From [Flexibacter] sp. ATCC 35103 (GTDB lineage Bacteria; Bacteroidota; Bacteroidia; Flavobacteriales; Flavobacteriaceae), in assembly GCF_001975985.1 (NCBI RefSeq), contig NZ_MTQF01000004.1, positions 1 through 64,000 on the forward strand: a DNA stretch of 64,000 nucleotides. The letters run 5' to 3'. Made by a program: the position numbers and the translations under genes. This document shows positions 16,003-25,591 of this stretch, one piece after another; position 1 is the stretch's first letter, and the number at the start of each line of letters is the position of its first letter. The notes beneath the pieces were generated by a model. That model was not told the origin of the DNA. It saw nothing but the letters and a program-made list of their open reading frames with translations, and made no database searches.

Positions 16003-17682
16003 TTACAATTGCTGGCGCTCTAACTCTCTGATAAAGAAAGTAGGCGAAATTTCTACTCTTGAATAAAAGGCATTTGTAAAACGCTGCGTTGTACTAAAAC
16101 CCGCTTCTTCGGCCAATGCCTTATTGGTATAATTCCGGAGCATTCTATTTGTTTTCATAAGTTCAATCAAGTAATCAATTTTAAGATCATTTATATAATC
16201 TGCAAATTTTTTACCTCTGTGAAAGTAAATTACTTTCGAGAGGTATTTTGTATTGGAATTAAAAGAGGCGGCCAATTTTACTAATGTCCAGTCCATTTCG
16301 AGAAATTTTTTATCACGCTCAAATTTCTCTAATTGTTTCAGCAGGATAATTACAGCATCAGGATTGATATCCAATTCTTCCATCGGAATCTTTTTTAGCT
16401 TTGTTGAGTCTTTTGTTTTTTCATTTTTACTCATTAACTCCGCGAATTTTTTTCTGTAATTTCTTCGGTTTCTAAGATTTCTATAGACCAGATAACAGGA
16501 GGTGCAAACCAATAGATTGATAATAACTATAAAGATTATTTCCCTGTATTTCTTTCTGTTCAGGGCAATCTCTATTTTTTTCTTTTCGGTTCGCAATTTT
16601 TTAGTATCATAATCTTTAACAACCTTGCCGTATAAATATTTATAAGTAGCATTAGAAATACTATCTGCTTTTAGTAATCTGTTGATATAATACAGCCCTA
16701 CTTCTGATTTTTTCTTTGTAATGTAATAATCAATCAACAACTCGTACATTTCCTGAAGCTCGGGACGCACATATTGTCTTTCGTCAAGCATTTTATCTGC
16801 TTTATCAAAATAATGCAATGCCTGTTGCCTTCTATTTAATGCCCAATAGCTTTTACCAATATACAAGTCTCCTAATGTTTCATTTGCAAAATCCTTATTA
16901 GCACGGATACACGATAAAGTACTCTTTATGATTTTTATAGACAAAGCATAATTTTGTTTTGCATATTGATTAATTCCTTCAGATTGCATGAAGTAACATT
17001 CCATTTCTCTGTTATTGAGCTGTCTTCCTGCTAATAATCCTATTTTATTTGTTTCACTGCAAAGACCATAATTACCCAATTTATTGTAGGTAAGTCCCAG
17101 GGAATGCAAGGAATTGAGATATGCTCTGTCATTGGTGTTTTTAAAATGATTTACGCAATCTTTAAACAACGCAAGAGATTCATCATACAAACCCAGATAA
17201 TATTTTATAAGCGCCATATTGTATTTTACCTTATAAATCAGGTATTCATCTTTTGTCTTAGAAATAAAATCATTTGCTATAATGTAATTATCCAGTGCAT
17301 CGGCATATTTTTTTTGCGAATAATAAACGATTCCTTTAGAGAGATATGCGGAACCAATGAGGGCATTATTTTGAGATTTTCTAGCAGCATATACCATGCT
17401 ATCCGTATAAATCAGTTTTGATTTATCATCACTTTGCAGTAAAAGGGAATTTTTGTAGCCATTTACAATTTCGAGGGAATTTTTTTCTGATTTTGCTTTT
17501 AATAAATAATAAACAACATAAGGTTCTGCTTTAGAAGGGTCCCTTTTAAAAATATCAATTCGTTCGTCGAGATATTCATAATTTTTAGACTTTAATGAAT
17601 CAGAAACAGCGTAGGTTTTTTGCTGCGCAATAACAAATTGTGTTATCGATAGTAAGAATAGAATGGGGTAAGAAATAGCCAT
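16003..17682 (-). CDS. Membrane-anchored TPR protein with AraC-type DNA-binding domain
   Basis: The protein has 559 residues. It has a signal peptide (about 1-19), tetratricopeptide-like repeats (about 60-340), one membrane segment (about 372-394, IIFIVIINLLVCTSCYLVY) and a cytoplasmic AraC-type helix-turn-helix pair at about 470-555, with the signature TNKALAEEAGFSTTQRFTNAF. This architecture is common in Flavobacteriia, where a periplasmic TPR sensor is joined to an HTH output. Its target is unknown; neighbours in the opposite direction are a lipoprotein and an AraC regulator. Confidence 0.85.
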   Translation of the reverse strand: MAISYPILFLLSITQFVIAQQKTYAVSDSLKSKNYEYLDERIDIFKRDPSKAEPYVVYYLLKAKSEKNSLEIVNGYKNSLLLQSDDKSKLIYTDSMVYAARKSQNNALIGSAYLSKGIVYYSQKKYADALDNYIIANDFISKTKDEYLIYKVKYNMALIKYYLGLYDESLALFKDCVNHFKNTNDRAYLNSLHSLGLTYNKLGNYGLCSETNKIGLLAGRQLNNREMECYFMQSEGINQYAKQNYALSIKIIKSTLSCIRANKDFANETLGDLYIGKSYWALNRRQQALHYFDKADKMLDERQYVRPELQEMYELLIDYYITKKKSEVGLYYINRLLKADSISNATYKYLYGKVVKDYDTKKLRTEKKKIEIALNRKKYREIIFIVIINLLVCTSCYLVYRNLRNRRNYRKKFAELMSKNEKTKDSTKLKKIPMEELDINPDAVIILLKQLEKFERDKKFLEMDWTLVKLAASFNSNTKYLSKVIYFHRGKKFADYINDLKIDYLIELMKTNRMLRNYTNKALAEEAGFSTTQRFTNAFYSRVEISPTFFIRELERQQL

Positions 17683-17999
17683 AGTATGTAGATTTTGGGG
17701 AAAGTTTCATAATATTTGACAGCTAAAATATTTTTAAAGTATTACATCTTCAAAAGTAACATAAAGTATTAACAAACAAAGGATTATTAAAAAAAAACTA
17801 CTATGCTTTTTCACGAAATCAATACTATAATTCGTGGAATTCAATATATAATGATTTGTGAGAAATCATTTCTAATTCTAGTTTTGTTTAGAATTCACAA
17901 TAGCTAAAGTTTGGTATCGTACCAAATAAAAATTCTGCTTACCTGGTAAAATGAATTGAGCCTGAAAAACTCTATAATTTCTAAAAACACCAAGAAAAC
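17683..17999. other. Intergenic region with inverted repeat TTTGGTA-N3-TACCAAA
   Basis: This 317-base divergent spacer contains a 7-bp inverted repeat with a 3-nt centre at 17910-17926. A shorter related palindrome, TGGTAATTACCA, occurs at 19825-19836 before the serine hydrolase gene. They may be binding sites of one of the two AraC-type regulators nearby. Confidence 0.4.
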
Positions 18000-18740
18000 A
18001 TGAAAAAAAAAACGCTAATAGGGATTATAATATTCCCAATCTTTTTGATTTCCTGCACTTCTCAAGACAGTGCAGAGGTCCTAACCACTACTAACAAAAC
18101 CAGTTTTCAAAAACCCGGTATAAATTTATCGGGTTTATCAGGCCCTGAAAATAATACGAATCCCTATGATAGTGTGGGAAGACTTCACAATGAAGTACTT
18201 GAAATTTATCTGTCACATACCTTCGATAATGCATTATCGAATAATACGTTGACAGAAGATATAATGAACGAAATTCAGTCGATTACCAGTTCTAATACCA
18301 TCAATATTGTTGAAGATTGCCGTTCTCCCTTTGCCTACAACACGATTAATGCTCTTGTCACTAATCCGCAAAATAGTGCCTCTGACATTATTCAAAATTC
18401 AATATTAACTACTTCGGGCAAAGCCAGCCTTACAACATTTATTGATTCTGTAACCGGGATCAACTCTGAGTCTTATCAGGATGTCTACGACTTTATTACA
18501 TCATATGAATCTGAAATTCTCTCCAGTACTGACCTGACTAATCAGGACAAGAGAATTATATTAACGACCTCATCGATTGTACGCTACTCTGTTTATTATG
18601 ACATGGTTAAAGATAGAGATTGGGATACTTCTGTGGGGAATTTTATAGGAGGAACAGCGGGTGCGCTGGATTCTTCTTTATCGCCGGTGACTATGGCCTT
18701 GGTAACCGGAATACGATATAACAACTCGATTGACAATTGA
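18000..18740 (+). CDS. Hypothetical lipoprotein
   Basis: The 246-residue protein starts with a lipoprotein signal (IFPIFLISC, Cys19). The rest is rich in Asn, Ser and Thr, with no domain that I recognise. A central part with mixed helices (about 60-195) includes repeated hydroxyl-rich stretches such as LTTSGKASLTTF and YDFITSYESEIL. The ending (GGTAGALDSSLSPVTMALVTG) is glycine-rich and could be a membrane-associated tail. It lies between two AraC-type regulator genes. It may be a surface lipoprotein; no function can be given. Confidence 0.7.
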   Translation: MKKKTLIGIIIFPIFLISCTSQDSAEVLTTTNKTSFQKPGINLSGLSGPENNTNPYDSVGRLHNEVLEIYLSHTFDNALSNNTLTEDIMNEIQSITSSNTINIVEDCRSPFAYNTINALVTNPQNSASDIIQNSILTTSGKASLTTFIDSVTGINSESYQDVYDFITSYESEILSSTDLTNQDKRIILTTSSIVRYSVYYDMVKDRDWDTSVGNFIGGTAGALDSSLSPVTMALVTGIRYNNSIDN

Positions 18741-18909
18741 TGCATTAACTAACTACTAACTCTGGATAAGCAATAGTTGTTTACAGCATTTTCTAAAATA
18801 TTTAAACAATTATTGCTTTTCTTATGATTTTTTATTTTCCAGTAAATGCACAAAAACTGTAAATTGCATTATATTTTTTTTGATTAAATTACTAAAAGAA
18901 TAATTAATC

Positions 18910-19785
18910 ATGATTCAGTATTTTATCAGTAACAAACTTGAATCGGAAAACGAAAACAAAACAGGATTATTTGTTTCCTTTATAAAACAAATTAAAGGCT
19001 GGAATACAGATAAATCTTTTAAAACCGCCAATTTTACCATACTCCTGATTAGGTCCGGCAGTATAGAATTTGAGATGAATGATCGAATTCAGGAATTTAC
19101 TGCTCAGGAATTAGTATTAGTGCCAAAGGATACCAATTACCGCGTAATCAGTATTGATGAGCAATTTCAGGCATGTATTATGGCATTTTCGTGGGAATAT
19201 GTCGTAAAAGAGCATTTGATTGTACATCAGGAATTATTTTTTCACTTTTTAAATTCGGTAAATTATTCCAGTGTCTCTCTTGATACCGCTGATTTTAAGT
19301 TGATGTTGTCGCTTTTTAAAGTAATATATCTTAAAAACAAAACCGCAGTACATCCTGTAAACAACGGCGAATCAACACACCATACTATTACTTTGTTTTT
19401 GCATGAGATTCGAATACTTTATACTAAATATCAAAAAAGTGATATCATTTTTTCCCGAACAAGAAAAGGGCTTTTGGTTTCACAATTTCTAAGTCAGATC
19501 AATATACATTGCAAAGAACAACATAGTGTTGAATTCTTTGCCAATGCACTTTGTGTCACTCCGGCACATTTAAACAAGATTGTCAAGAAAATTACCCATC
19601 GAAATGCCAAAGATCTTATTTCTGAAGCTTTAATTACCAAGGCTAAGGAATTGTTGGAAAACCCCGAAATAACTATTGTTGATATCGCTGACGAATTAGA
19701 ATTTAGTAATGCTTCATCTTTTAGTACTTTCTTTAAAAAACGTACTGCCCTCTCCCCTTCGGAATACCGATCTAAAATCAAATAA
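18910..19785 (+). CDS. AraC-family transcriptional regulator
   Basis: The protein has 291 residues. The N-terminal half (about 1-110) looks like a cupin-type sensing domain (FTILLIRSGSIEFEMNDRIQEF, ELVLVPKDTNYRV). The C-terminal third (about 190-290) is a double helix-turn-helix with the AraC signature ITIVDIADELEFSNASSF followed by FFKKRTALSPSEYR. Such proteins activate nearby genes on binding a small ligand. The serine hydrolase downstream is on the same strand, 164 bases away, and is the nearest candidate target. Confidence 0.9.
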   Translation: MIQYFISNKLESENENKTGLFVSFIKQIKGWNTDKSFKTANFTILLIRSGSIEFEMNDRIQEFTAQELVLVPKDTNYRVISIDEQFQACIMAFSWEYVVKEHLIVHQELFFHFLNSVNYSSVSLDTADFKLMLSLFKVIYLKNKTAVHPVNNGESTHHTITLFLHEIRILYTKYQKSDIIFSRTRKGLLVSQFLSQINIHCKEQHSVEFFANALCVTPAHLNKIVKKITHRNAKDLISEALITKAKELLENPEITIVDIADELEFSNASSFSTFFKKRTALSPSEYRSKIK

Positions 19786-19824
19786 TTTATCGAAATTGAT
19801 TTATTAGAATATTCTCTATTAATC

Positions 19825-19836
19825 TGGTAATTACCA
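19825..19836. promoter_or_regulatory. Palindrome TGGTAATTACCA before the serine hydrolase
   Basis: This is a perfect 12-nt palindrome 114 bases upstream of the start codon. It shares TGGTA/TACCA half-sites with the inverted repeat at 17910-17926. Confidence 0.35.
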
Positions 19837-19949
19837 AACTCTAAACTAATTGTTTATCTTCATCCATACAATAAAAAACCTCTAATGATGTTCTTGGTAA
19901 ATGCTTAATATCAGTTTTTTAACCTAACCAAATATAAAAAACACACAAT

Positions 19950-21020
19950 ATGAAAGATTTTCTCTTTGCTTATATCTTAATAATGCTAAATATCTTTCCT
20001 ATATCCGGACAGGTTCATCAAACACAATATCGTTCTGCTCTGGACCAAATGACAGATTCGATATTAAGTAATCACTATCCTAAAATTCATAGCGTACTTA
20101 TTGCAAAAGACAATCAATTAATATATGAACACTATTTTAATGGTTACACAAAAGATTCCCTTAATGATTCCCGCTCTTCGTTTAAATCAATCACAAGCCT
20201 TCTGGTTGGAATAGCGATCGATAAAGGATTTATTAAGGATATTAATCAGAAGGTTTATGAATTCTTTCCGGAATATCCATCCCTGAAAACAGATCCGCTT
20301 AAGAAGCTCCTGACCATAAAAAATCTTCTTGAAATGAAATCCGGTTTTGATTGTGAAGAATTTAATGATACGAAAGATTGTGAGGACAATATGAGTCAAA
20401 GCAAAAACTGGGTCGAATATTCTCTTAATCTTCCAATGAAAAATAAACCCGGTGAAGTCTGGGCTTACACCTCTGTTAATCCTATGATTCTAAGTGGAAT
20501 TATAAAAAAAACAACAAATATGTCTGTAAAGGACTTTGCAAAAAAATACTTTTTTGATCCTCTTGACATTTCCTCCTATAAATGGACTGTAGATCCAAGC
20601 GGTAATGTGATGACTGCCGGTTCATTTTATATACTGCCTATTGACATGTTAAAAATTGGTCAATTGGTAAAGGACAAGGGTGTTTATAACCACAAACAGA
20701 TTATTTCAAAAAAATGGATTGCAGAATCTACGGTCTGCAATATTATGATTCCTGATTTTTCATTTATGAAATCCAGTAAAAGTAAGGTGGGATTTCCGCA
20801 GCCTGCCTATTATGGTTATTACTGGTATCGTGAAACTATAAAGACAAATAATATAGACGAAAATGTACTTTTTGCATCCGGCAATGGAGGTCAGTATATC
20901 TTTATAATAGAACGTTTAAACCTGACCGTTGTTTTTACACAAGGCAACTACGGCTCTTTTAAAGCGAAACAGGCTTTTGAAATTTTAGCCAAATACATTT
21001 TACAAAATCCTGAAAAATAA
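19950..21020 (+). CDS. Beta-lactamase-family serine hydrolase, exported
   Basis: The protein has 356 residues with a signal peptide (about 1-20, ILIMLNIFPISGQ). The SxxK nucleophile motif is SSFK (about residues 75-78), followed by the YxN motif YTSVN (about 173-177), and the third motif is replaced by GNGGQ (about 311-315), as in class C-like hydrolases and esterases. Members act on peptidoglycan peptides, D-amino acid peptides or esters. It probably acts in the periplasm. It is not likely to be a true beta-lactamase because the family is broad and the KTG box is absent. Confidence 0.85.
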   Translation: MKDFLFAYILIMLNIFPISGQVHQTQYRSALDQMTDSILSNHYPKIHSVLIAKDNQLIYEHYFNGYTKDSLNDSRSSFKSITSLLVGIAIDKGFIKDINQKVYEFFPEYPSLKTDPLKKLLTIKNLLEMKSGFDCEEFNDTKDCEDNMSQSKNWVEYSLNLPMKNKPGEVWAYTSVNPMILSGIIKKTTNMSVKDFAKKYFFDPLDISSYKWTVDPSGNVMTAGSFYILPIDMLKIGQLVKDKGVYNHKQIISKKWIAESTVCNIMIPDFSFMKSSKSKVGFPQPAYYGYYWYRETIKTNNIDENVLFASGNGGQYIFIIERLNLTVVFTQGNYGSFKAKQAFEILAKYILQNPEK

Positions 21021-21034
21021 AGATTTTCAATATA

Positions 21035-22003
21035 TTAAGTACGCTCTTTACAGGATTCAAAAAAATCATAAGCCCTTTTTTCTGCATATGAATACATCGA
21101 ATCACGCAGCGGAAAAGCACAGTGGCCTCCATATTTTGGGGTTTCCAGATAAACATATGCGCTGTCCTGAGCGATATCTCTGGGGTAACATCTCTCGCCT
21201 AAAAAAGGATCATCAAGCGAATTGATAATTAAAACCGGAGTGGTAATATTTTTAAGGCAAAATTCCGGAGAAACGCGCTCATAATAATCATCTCGGCTCG
21301 CAAATCCGTGTAGCGGTGCTGTAAAATAATGATCTACTTCATCAAAAGAAGAAATTTTATCAATTTGATCGCGGTTTATAAAATCAGGAAATTGTGCTGC
21401 TTTATATTTCAGTTTTCTTTTTATATCAATTGTAAAATTCTTTAAATAAACTCTGTTAAAGCCTTGTTTGAGTATCGCTGCGCTTGTTGCGATATGAGTG
21501 GGTACTGAAATTGAAACGGCCGCTTTTATTCGTTTATCGATTTTTGTCCAGCCTAAATAATTCAAAAGCTGAACACCTCCCATCGAATATCCAATTAAAT
21601 AAACATCTTCAAAACCTTGTTTTAAAACAAATTGTACTACTTCGTCAAGATCATCAACTGCACCATGATGGTAAAGTCTTGGCAAACGGTTCATTTCTCC
21701 GCCACAAGTACGGTTGTTCCATGCAAAAACCGAAAAACCTTTTTGCTGGAAATAAGCTGCACAGCTATTATTATAGGTTCTGCGTGAATCGCCTTCTAAG
21801 CCATGGCATAAAATAACTGCTTTTTTAGGATCATGTATAATAAAATCGATATTGATAAAATCTCCATCATTTAATTCATGTTTTACTCTTGTGTATCCGG
21901 GAACTTCAAACTTTTTAAACAAAGCTGCATAAATGGTAGAAATATGCCTGTTCCTATGAATAATAGAAGGAAAATTATATTCTGATTGTTCAATTACAGG
22001 CAT
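21035..22003 (-). CDS. YheT-family alpha/beta hydrolase
   Basis: The protein has 322 residues with the YheT/EMB8-type layout: a start region with HIST and KFEVPGYTRVKHEL, the oxyanion motif CHGLEGDSRRTYN (about 83-95), the nucleophile elbow GYSMGG (about 140-145) and the late acid and histidine in NSLDDPF and GGHCAF. No signal peptide is seen, so it is cytoplasmic. The physiological substrate of this family is not settled. It is convergent with the serine hydrolase gene, and the two stop codons are only 14 bases apart. Confidence 0.9.
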   Translation of the reverse strand: MPVIEQSEYNFPSIIHRNRHISTIYAALFKKFEVPGYTRVKHELNDGDFINIDFIIHDPKKAVILCHGLEGDSRRTYNNSCAAYFQQKGFSVFAWNNRTCGGEMNRLPRLYHHGAVDDLDEVVQFVLKQGFEDVYLIGYSMGGVQLLNYLGWTKIDKRIKAAVSISVPTHIATSAAILKQGFNRVYLKNFTIDIKRKLKYKAAQFPDFINRDQIDKISSFDEVDHYFTAPLHGFASRDDYYERVSPEFCLKNITTPVLIINSLDDPFLGERCYPRDIAQDSAYVYLETPKYGGHCAFPLRDSMYSYAEKRAYDFFESCKERT

Positions 22004-22229
22004 GACAATAAAAGTTTTATGGGTACGCTATACAAATCTAAGAAATCAATTAATATCTAAATTAAAACTATCTTTTTTATTTCATTTTAAAATCACTAAC
22101 AAAAAAGAACTTTTAGCTTCATAACTTTATATTTATCATATGTTTCTCCATAATAAACCATGTAGAAGACCTGAAATATTTTAGATAACCATAAATTTGA
22201 AAAAGAAATCTCTTAAACAAAAATACTTT

Positions 22230-23948
22230 TTACACGGTAAACATGCTTTTCAAAATACGCAATGAAGCTGCTTCACAAAAATCCAATCCGGAATAATCAG
22301 GGTTATAGCCTCCAATGTAAGGTACTGCCATAATATATAATTTTTCGTTGTAAGCTCCGTAATGATCAATAATTTGAAAATTATCATTGATTGCAATTCC
22401 CGATACACCTAAAAAATAACTTCCGTTACTGTCTTTTTCAACTGGCAAATTGCCTTCTATAAATGCTAAATGTCCTTCCTCACCAGATTTAAACTTTAAT
22501 TTGGCCGGACTAATTGCTTTTTGCTGAAGTAAACTCTTAAAAGGAAAATCAGAATAAGATAAATGCGGCTGACCAACACAGTCAACAAAAGTTTTATAAA
22601 ATACGGATTGCGTCTTATTATCATCGCTTAAAAAATTATAAACCACACCGCCATTATGCTGTGGTTCTACAGTACTTTCTGCACTAACCGGAATAATATC
22701 TAAAACTCCGGCTTCATGAAGTGCCAGTAATTCTATGCATGATTTTTGGGGAACAAAGGCAATTACAATAGATATCAACGGCATTAATACTTTTTGTAAA
22801 CGCTGCATATCTTCTGCCGAAAGATATTTTGCAGGATGATTCATCGCAAAACTAAGCACTGCCAGCATTTCTTTCCAGTAAACTGATTCTTGTCTTTTTA
22901 TTGATTTCTCTGCCTGAACATATTCTGCTTTCAAAAGTTGAAATGGATCAAGCCGCTCGCGAAGTTCCATCATTTCTAAAACAAAATCCTCCAGACTAAG
23001 ATCCTTGATACGATTATAAAATTCAACATCTTTCTTGCGTATTATTTCTTTGAAATCTTTTTGAAACACAAAATCCAAAGAAAGAAAACCATCATTATTT
23101 TTTCTGTGAAACTCAATTTCCTCTTCAGTCAGCAAAGAATCATTATTAAGATGTGAATCTTCGAGATGAAATCTTACTGCCGGAAGCATGCCACTTCTGG
23201 AGTGCATTACTATTTTAAAATCAGGACTCTCATCATGGAGACAAAAACTTGTATTGCCATTTTCGTCTTTTTTAAAGGAACCGTTTTCTCTCGCAAGAGT
23301 TCGTATTGCATCAATAGCAGTAAGCGAAGAACCTTTTATAGCAACCGGATGATTCAGTTTTAATAACAATTTTGATGGCGGATAGGGAGCATCATAATAT
23401 CCTTTGACTTTTCCTTCGTAACGCACAGGCCAATTATGTCCTGTACAAATAACTGCATAGTCAAAATTAATTTTATCTGTTGCTGTTTCAACCCAAACCT
23501 CCTTATCTTTTTCATTATAACTAACATCGATAACATTGCTTTGGTAATGAACGCGTGTCAAAATACCGGCTTCAGCACCACTTTGCTGTAATAGCGAAAA
23601 CTGGTCAGCAAGATAATAGCCAAAAAGTAATCTGGGTAAAACTTTATATTCATTAAATTTATCGGGATCAATCTGAAATCTATCCAGTATATCTTTAGGA
23701 ATAGTTAGAATCCATTCTGCAATTGATGTAACTAGTCCGGGTGTTTCATTATCGGATACATTTGTAATATGCTCATCGTTTGCTCCTTCTGTACTATACG
23801 GCATACCAGAACCAAGAGTACTTTTACGCTCGAATATATCAACTTCAAAATCTACATTTCCTGATTCTATCAGTCTTTTATACATAAAAAGACCGCTTGG
23901 ACCTCCTCCTAAAATTGCAATTCGCTTTTTACCGCTTTCACTTTTCAT
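22230..23948 (-). CDS. FAD/NAD(P)-binding oxidoreductase
   Basis: The 572-residue protein begins with a Rossmann dinucleotide motif, AILGGGPSGLFMYK (about residues 10-23), has TGHNWP near 170 and continues as in the 'FAD-NAD(P)-binding' (NAD_binding_9) family. A late block (GVSGIAINDNFQIIDHYG, PYIGGYNPDYSGLDF) completes the fold. These proteins are flavin-dependent with mostly unknown substrates. The gene stands alone on the minus strand, with more than 220 bases on each side. Confidence 0.85.
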   Translation of the reverse strand: MKSESGKKRIAILGGGPSGLFMYKRLIESGNVDFEVDIFERKSTLGSGMPYSTEGANDEHITNVSDNETPGLVTSIAEWILTIPKDILDRFQIDPDKFNEYKVLPRLLFGYYLADQFSLLQQSGAEAGILTRVHYQSNVIDVSYNEKDKEVWVETATDKINFDYAVICTGHNWPVRYEGKVKGYYDAPYPPSKLLLKLNHPVAIKGSSLTAIDAIRTLARENGSFKKDENGNTSFCLHDESPDFKIVMHSRSGMLPAVRFHLEDSHLNNDSLLTEEEIEFHRKNNDGFLSLDFVFQKDFKEIIRKKDVEFYNRIKDLSLEDFVLEMMELRERLDPFQLLKAEYVQAEKSIKRQESVYWKEMLAVLSFAMNHPAKYLSAEDMQRLQKVLMPLISIVIAFVPQKSCIELLALHEAGVLDIIPVSAESTVEPQHNGGVVYNFLSDDNKTQSVFYKTFVDCVGQPHLSYSDFPFKSLLQQKAISPAKLKFKSGEEGHLAFIEGNLPVEKDSNGSYFLGVSGIAINDNFQIIDHYGAYNEKLYIMAVPYIGGYNPDYSGLDFCEAASLRILKSMFTV

Positions 23949-24195
23949 TTGCTTGAGTTTAATTTTTTAAAATACTAGTGCTCTTCATCATATCTGGAAT
24001 TTTAGCTCCGTAAATATAGTCTTTGACGAATCTATTTATTTTACACAAAAATTGTAAACTGTTTCAAAATTATTGTTGTCTTTCTTCATAAAAGAAAACT
24101 ACAAAATCTACTCATGAAAACGAAAACTTCTAAAGATCTTTAGTTCACATTGAAAAAGGAGGGAATTATTTATAGAAAAATATTTAAATTCAATT
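23949..24195. other. Intergenic region without a recognised gene
   Basis: It lies upstream of the FAD oxidoreductase start and presumably holds its promoter. It contains the 14-nt palindrome CTAAAGATCTTTAG (24130-24143). I see no open frame of value. Confidence 0.35.
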
Positions 24196-24236
24196 CAAAA
24201 AAAATCCCATTCGTAAAATGTACGAATGGGATTTTT
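24196..24236 (-). terminator. Terminator of the XRE gene
   Basis: A 15-bp perfect stem with core ATCCCATTCGTA and TACGAATGGGAT and a 5-nt loop AAATG, flanked by A and T runs. On the minus strand it follows the XRE stop codon by 25 bases. The same stem with the loop reversed is found at 24791-24833. Confidence 0.8.
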
Positions 24237-24260
24237 AATAATTATTATTTTTTATAAAGC

Positions 24261-24671
24261 TTATTTTTCTTTTAAAATTCTCTCCAAATATTCAAGTTTA
24301 TCTTTCTCGACCTGAACTAAACGTTCGTACAATTCTACCACTTTATCCAGCGGGTTAAATGTACATTCATTGTTAGCATTATTACCTCCAAACGCCCCTT
24401 GTACATTGTTGAAAGTGTTATCTGTAAAAGTATTAAAATAGTTAATCATGTTTTCTTCTGAAAAATTCTTTATTGCTTCTACCGTAACACCTAAAGCCTT
24501 TGCAACTTCGGCAAGTTTTTCCTCTTCTATCGTCTCACTGTTTTCTATTGCAGAAATAGCTTGTTGGTTTGTTCCTAAAGCTTGTGCCAATGCTTCCTGT
24601 TTCATGTCTCTCAGTTCACGAATACGGCTAATTTTTCGCCCTATATGATTTGGTTTTGTTGATGTGCTCAT
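24261..24671 (-). CDS. XRE-family helix-turn-helix regulator
   Basis: The protein has 136 residues. A canonical HTH lies at about 10-65 (ISRIRELRDMKQEALAQALG, then QQAISAIENSE and LAEVAKALGVTVEAI). The middle is Asn/Phe-rich (NTFTDNTFNNVQGAFGG), and the C-terminus (about 105-136, VVELYERLVQVEKDKLEYLERIL) is a predicted coiled coil that could dimerise it. It stands between two near-identical terminators and so forms its own transcript. Its target is unknown. Confidence 0.88.
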   Translation of the reverse strand: MSTSTKPNHIGRKISRIRELRDMKQEALAQALGTNQQAISAIENSETIEEEKLAEVAKALGVTVEAIKNFSEENMINYFNTFTDNTFNNVQGAFGGNNANNECTFNPLDKVVELYERLVQVEKDKLEYLERILKEK

Positions 24672-24790
24672 AATTCAAAGATAATAATTAAGTTTAACAA
24701 CATACAACCCGTAAAAAACATATTTATCCTGTATAGTATCCCTTTAAACCAATTTACGCAAGATTAATTTCGTAGTTTTATAGTTCAATG

Positions 24791-24833
24791 CAAAAAAAAT
24801 CCCATTCGTACATTTTACGAATGGGATTTTTTT
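24791..24833 (-). terminator. Terminator of the SIMPL gene
   Basis: An 18-nt stem arm with core ATCCCATTCGTA, loop CATTT and the matching arm ending in seven T. It follows the SIMPL stop codon by 16 bases in the minus direction. The stem is the same as at 24196-24236 and the loop is the reverse complement of that one. Confidence 0.8.
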
Positions 24834-24848
24834 ATATAGAAGTTTTAT

Positions 24849-25538
24849 TTAATCTAAAATAAAGCTCACGCTTACGTTTGCAGTAACTTCAATTTCTCCA
24901 ACTGCTAAAGTTTCATTCTCTGCACCACCGTTGCTGTCCATAGCCATTGATTTCATAGCGGCATACATAGGTTGCGGACGGTATACTGAATTATCAGAAA
25001 TAGTAATTGCTTTACCTACTTTTTGACCTAAAACTGAAACATAATCCTCTGCTTTTGATTTAGCATCTTTTATTGCTAATTTTCTAGCTTCTGTCTGAAG
25101 TTGTAGTAATTTAGAAGTTTCAAAAGAAACTCTGTCTAAACGGTTAATTCCTTGTTGAACCAAACCTTCCATTAATTCATCGTATTTAGATAAATCTTTT
25201 AATACAATTTCAATAGTTTGTGTTGCATTGTAGCTTGTTTTCTTTTTCTCGTAATCGTATTGCGGATTAAGGGCTACTTGTTTTGTTTTGAAATCTGCTG
25301 TTGGAATATTCATTTTTTTAATGAATTTTAAAACAGCGTCAATCTTCTCGTCATTTTGCTTTTTGACATCTTTAGCATTATTCCCTTTTGTTTCAACAGT
25401 TGCTGAAATACAAACCTGATCAGGTGCTACTTTTACTTTCCCTTCTCCATTTACATTGATTTGAGGAATTTGTTTGGTTTCTTGGCCGTAAGACATAGTC
25501 ATAAACATGATTGTTAAAAATAATACTACTTTCTTCAT
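24849..25538 (-). CDS. SIMPL-domain (DUF541) periplasmic protein
   Basis: The protein has 229 residues with a signal peptide (about 1-19, MFMTMSYGQ). The SIMPL domain covers the remainder, with the start INVNGEGKVKVAPDQVCISATVETKG, RLDRVSFETSKLLQLQTEARKLAIKDAKSKAEDY in the middle and GEIEVTANVSVSFILD at the end (fragments quoted across positions 25-229). Proteins of this family are periplasmic or outer membrane associated and are linked to stress tolerance; the biochemical role is not known. It has its own terminator and probably its own promoter. Confidence 0.9.
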   Translation of the reverse strand: MKKVVLFLTIMFMTMSYGQETKQIPQINVNGEGKVKVAPDQVCISATVETKGNNAKDVKKQNDEKIDAVLKFIKKMNIPTADFKTKQVALNPQYDYEKKKTSYNATQTIEIVLKDLSKYDELMEGLVQQGINRLDRVSFETSKLLQLQTEARKLAIKDAKSKAEDYVSVLGQKVGKAITISDNSVYRPQPMYAAMKSMAMDSNGGAENETLAVGEIEVTANVSVSFILD

Positions 25539-25591
25539 TTTTGTTATATTTTAAGTTATTTGATAAGGACATTTCAAAAGTTATGCCAGCA

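Noticed and set aside
19950..21020. Calling the serine hydrolase an antibiotic-resistance beta-lactamase
   Set aside because: The KTG box is replaced by GNGGQ and the family is dominated by peptidases and esterases; resistance cannot be claimed.
24130..24143. Palindrome CTAAAGATCTTTAG
   Set aside because: A 14-nt palindrome is expected by chance at this scale, and no second copy or nearby promoter box supports a role.
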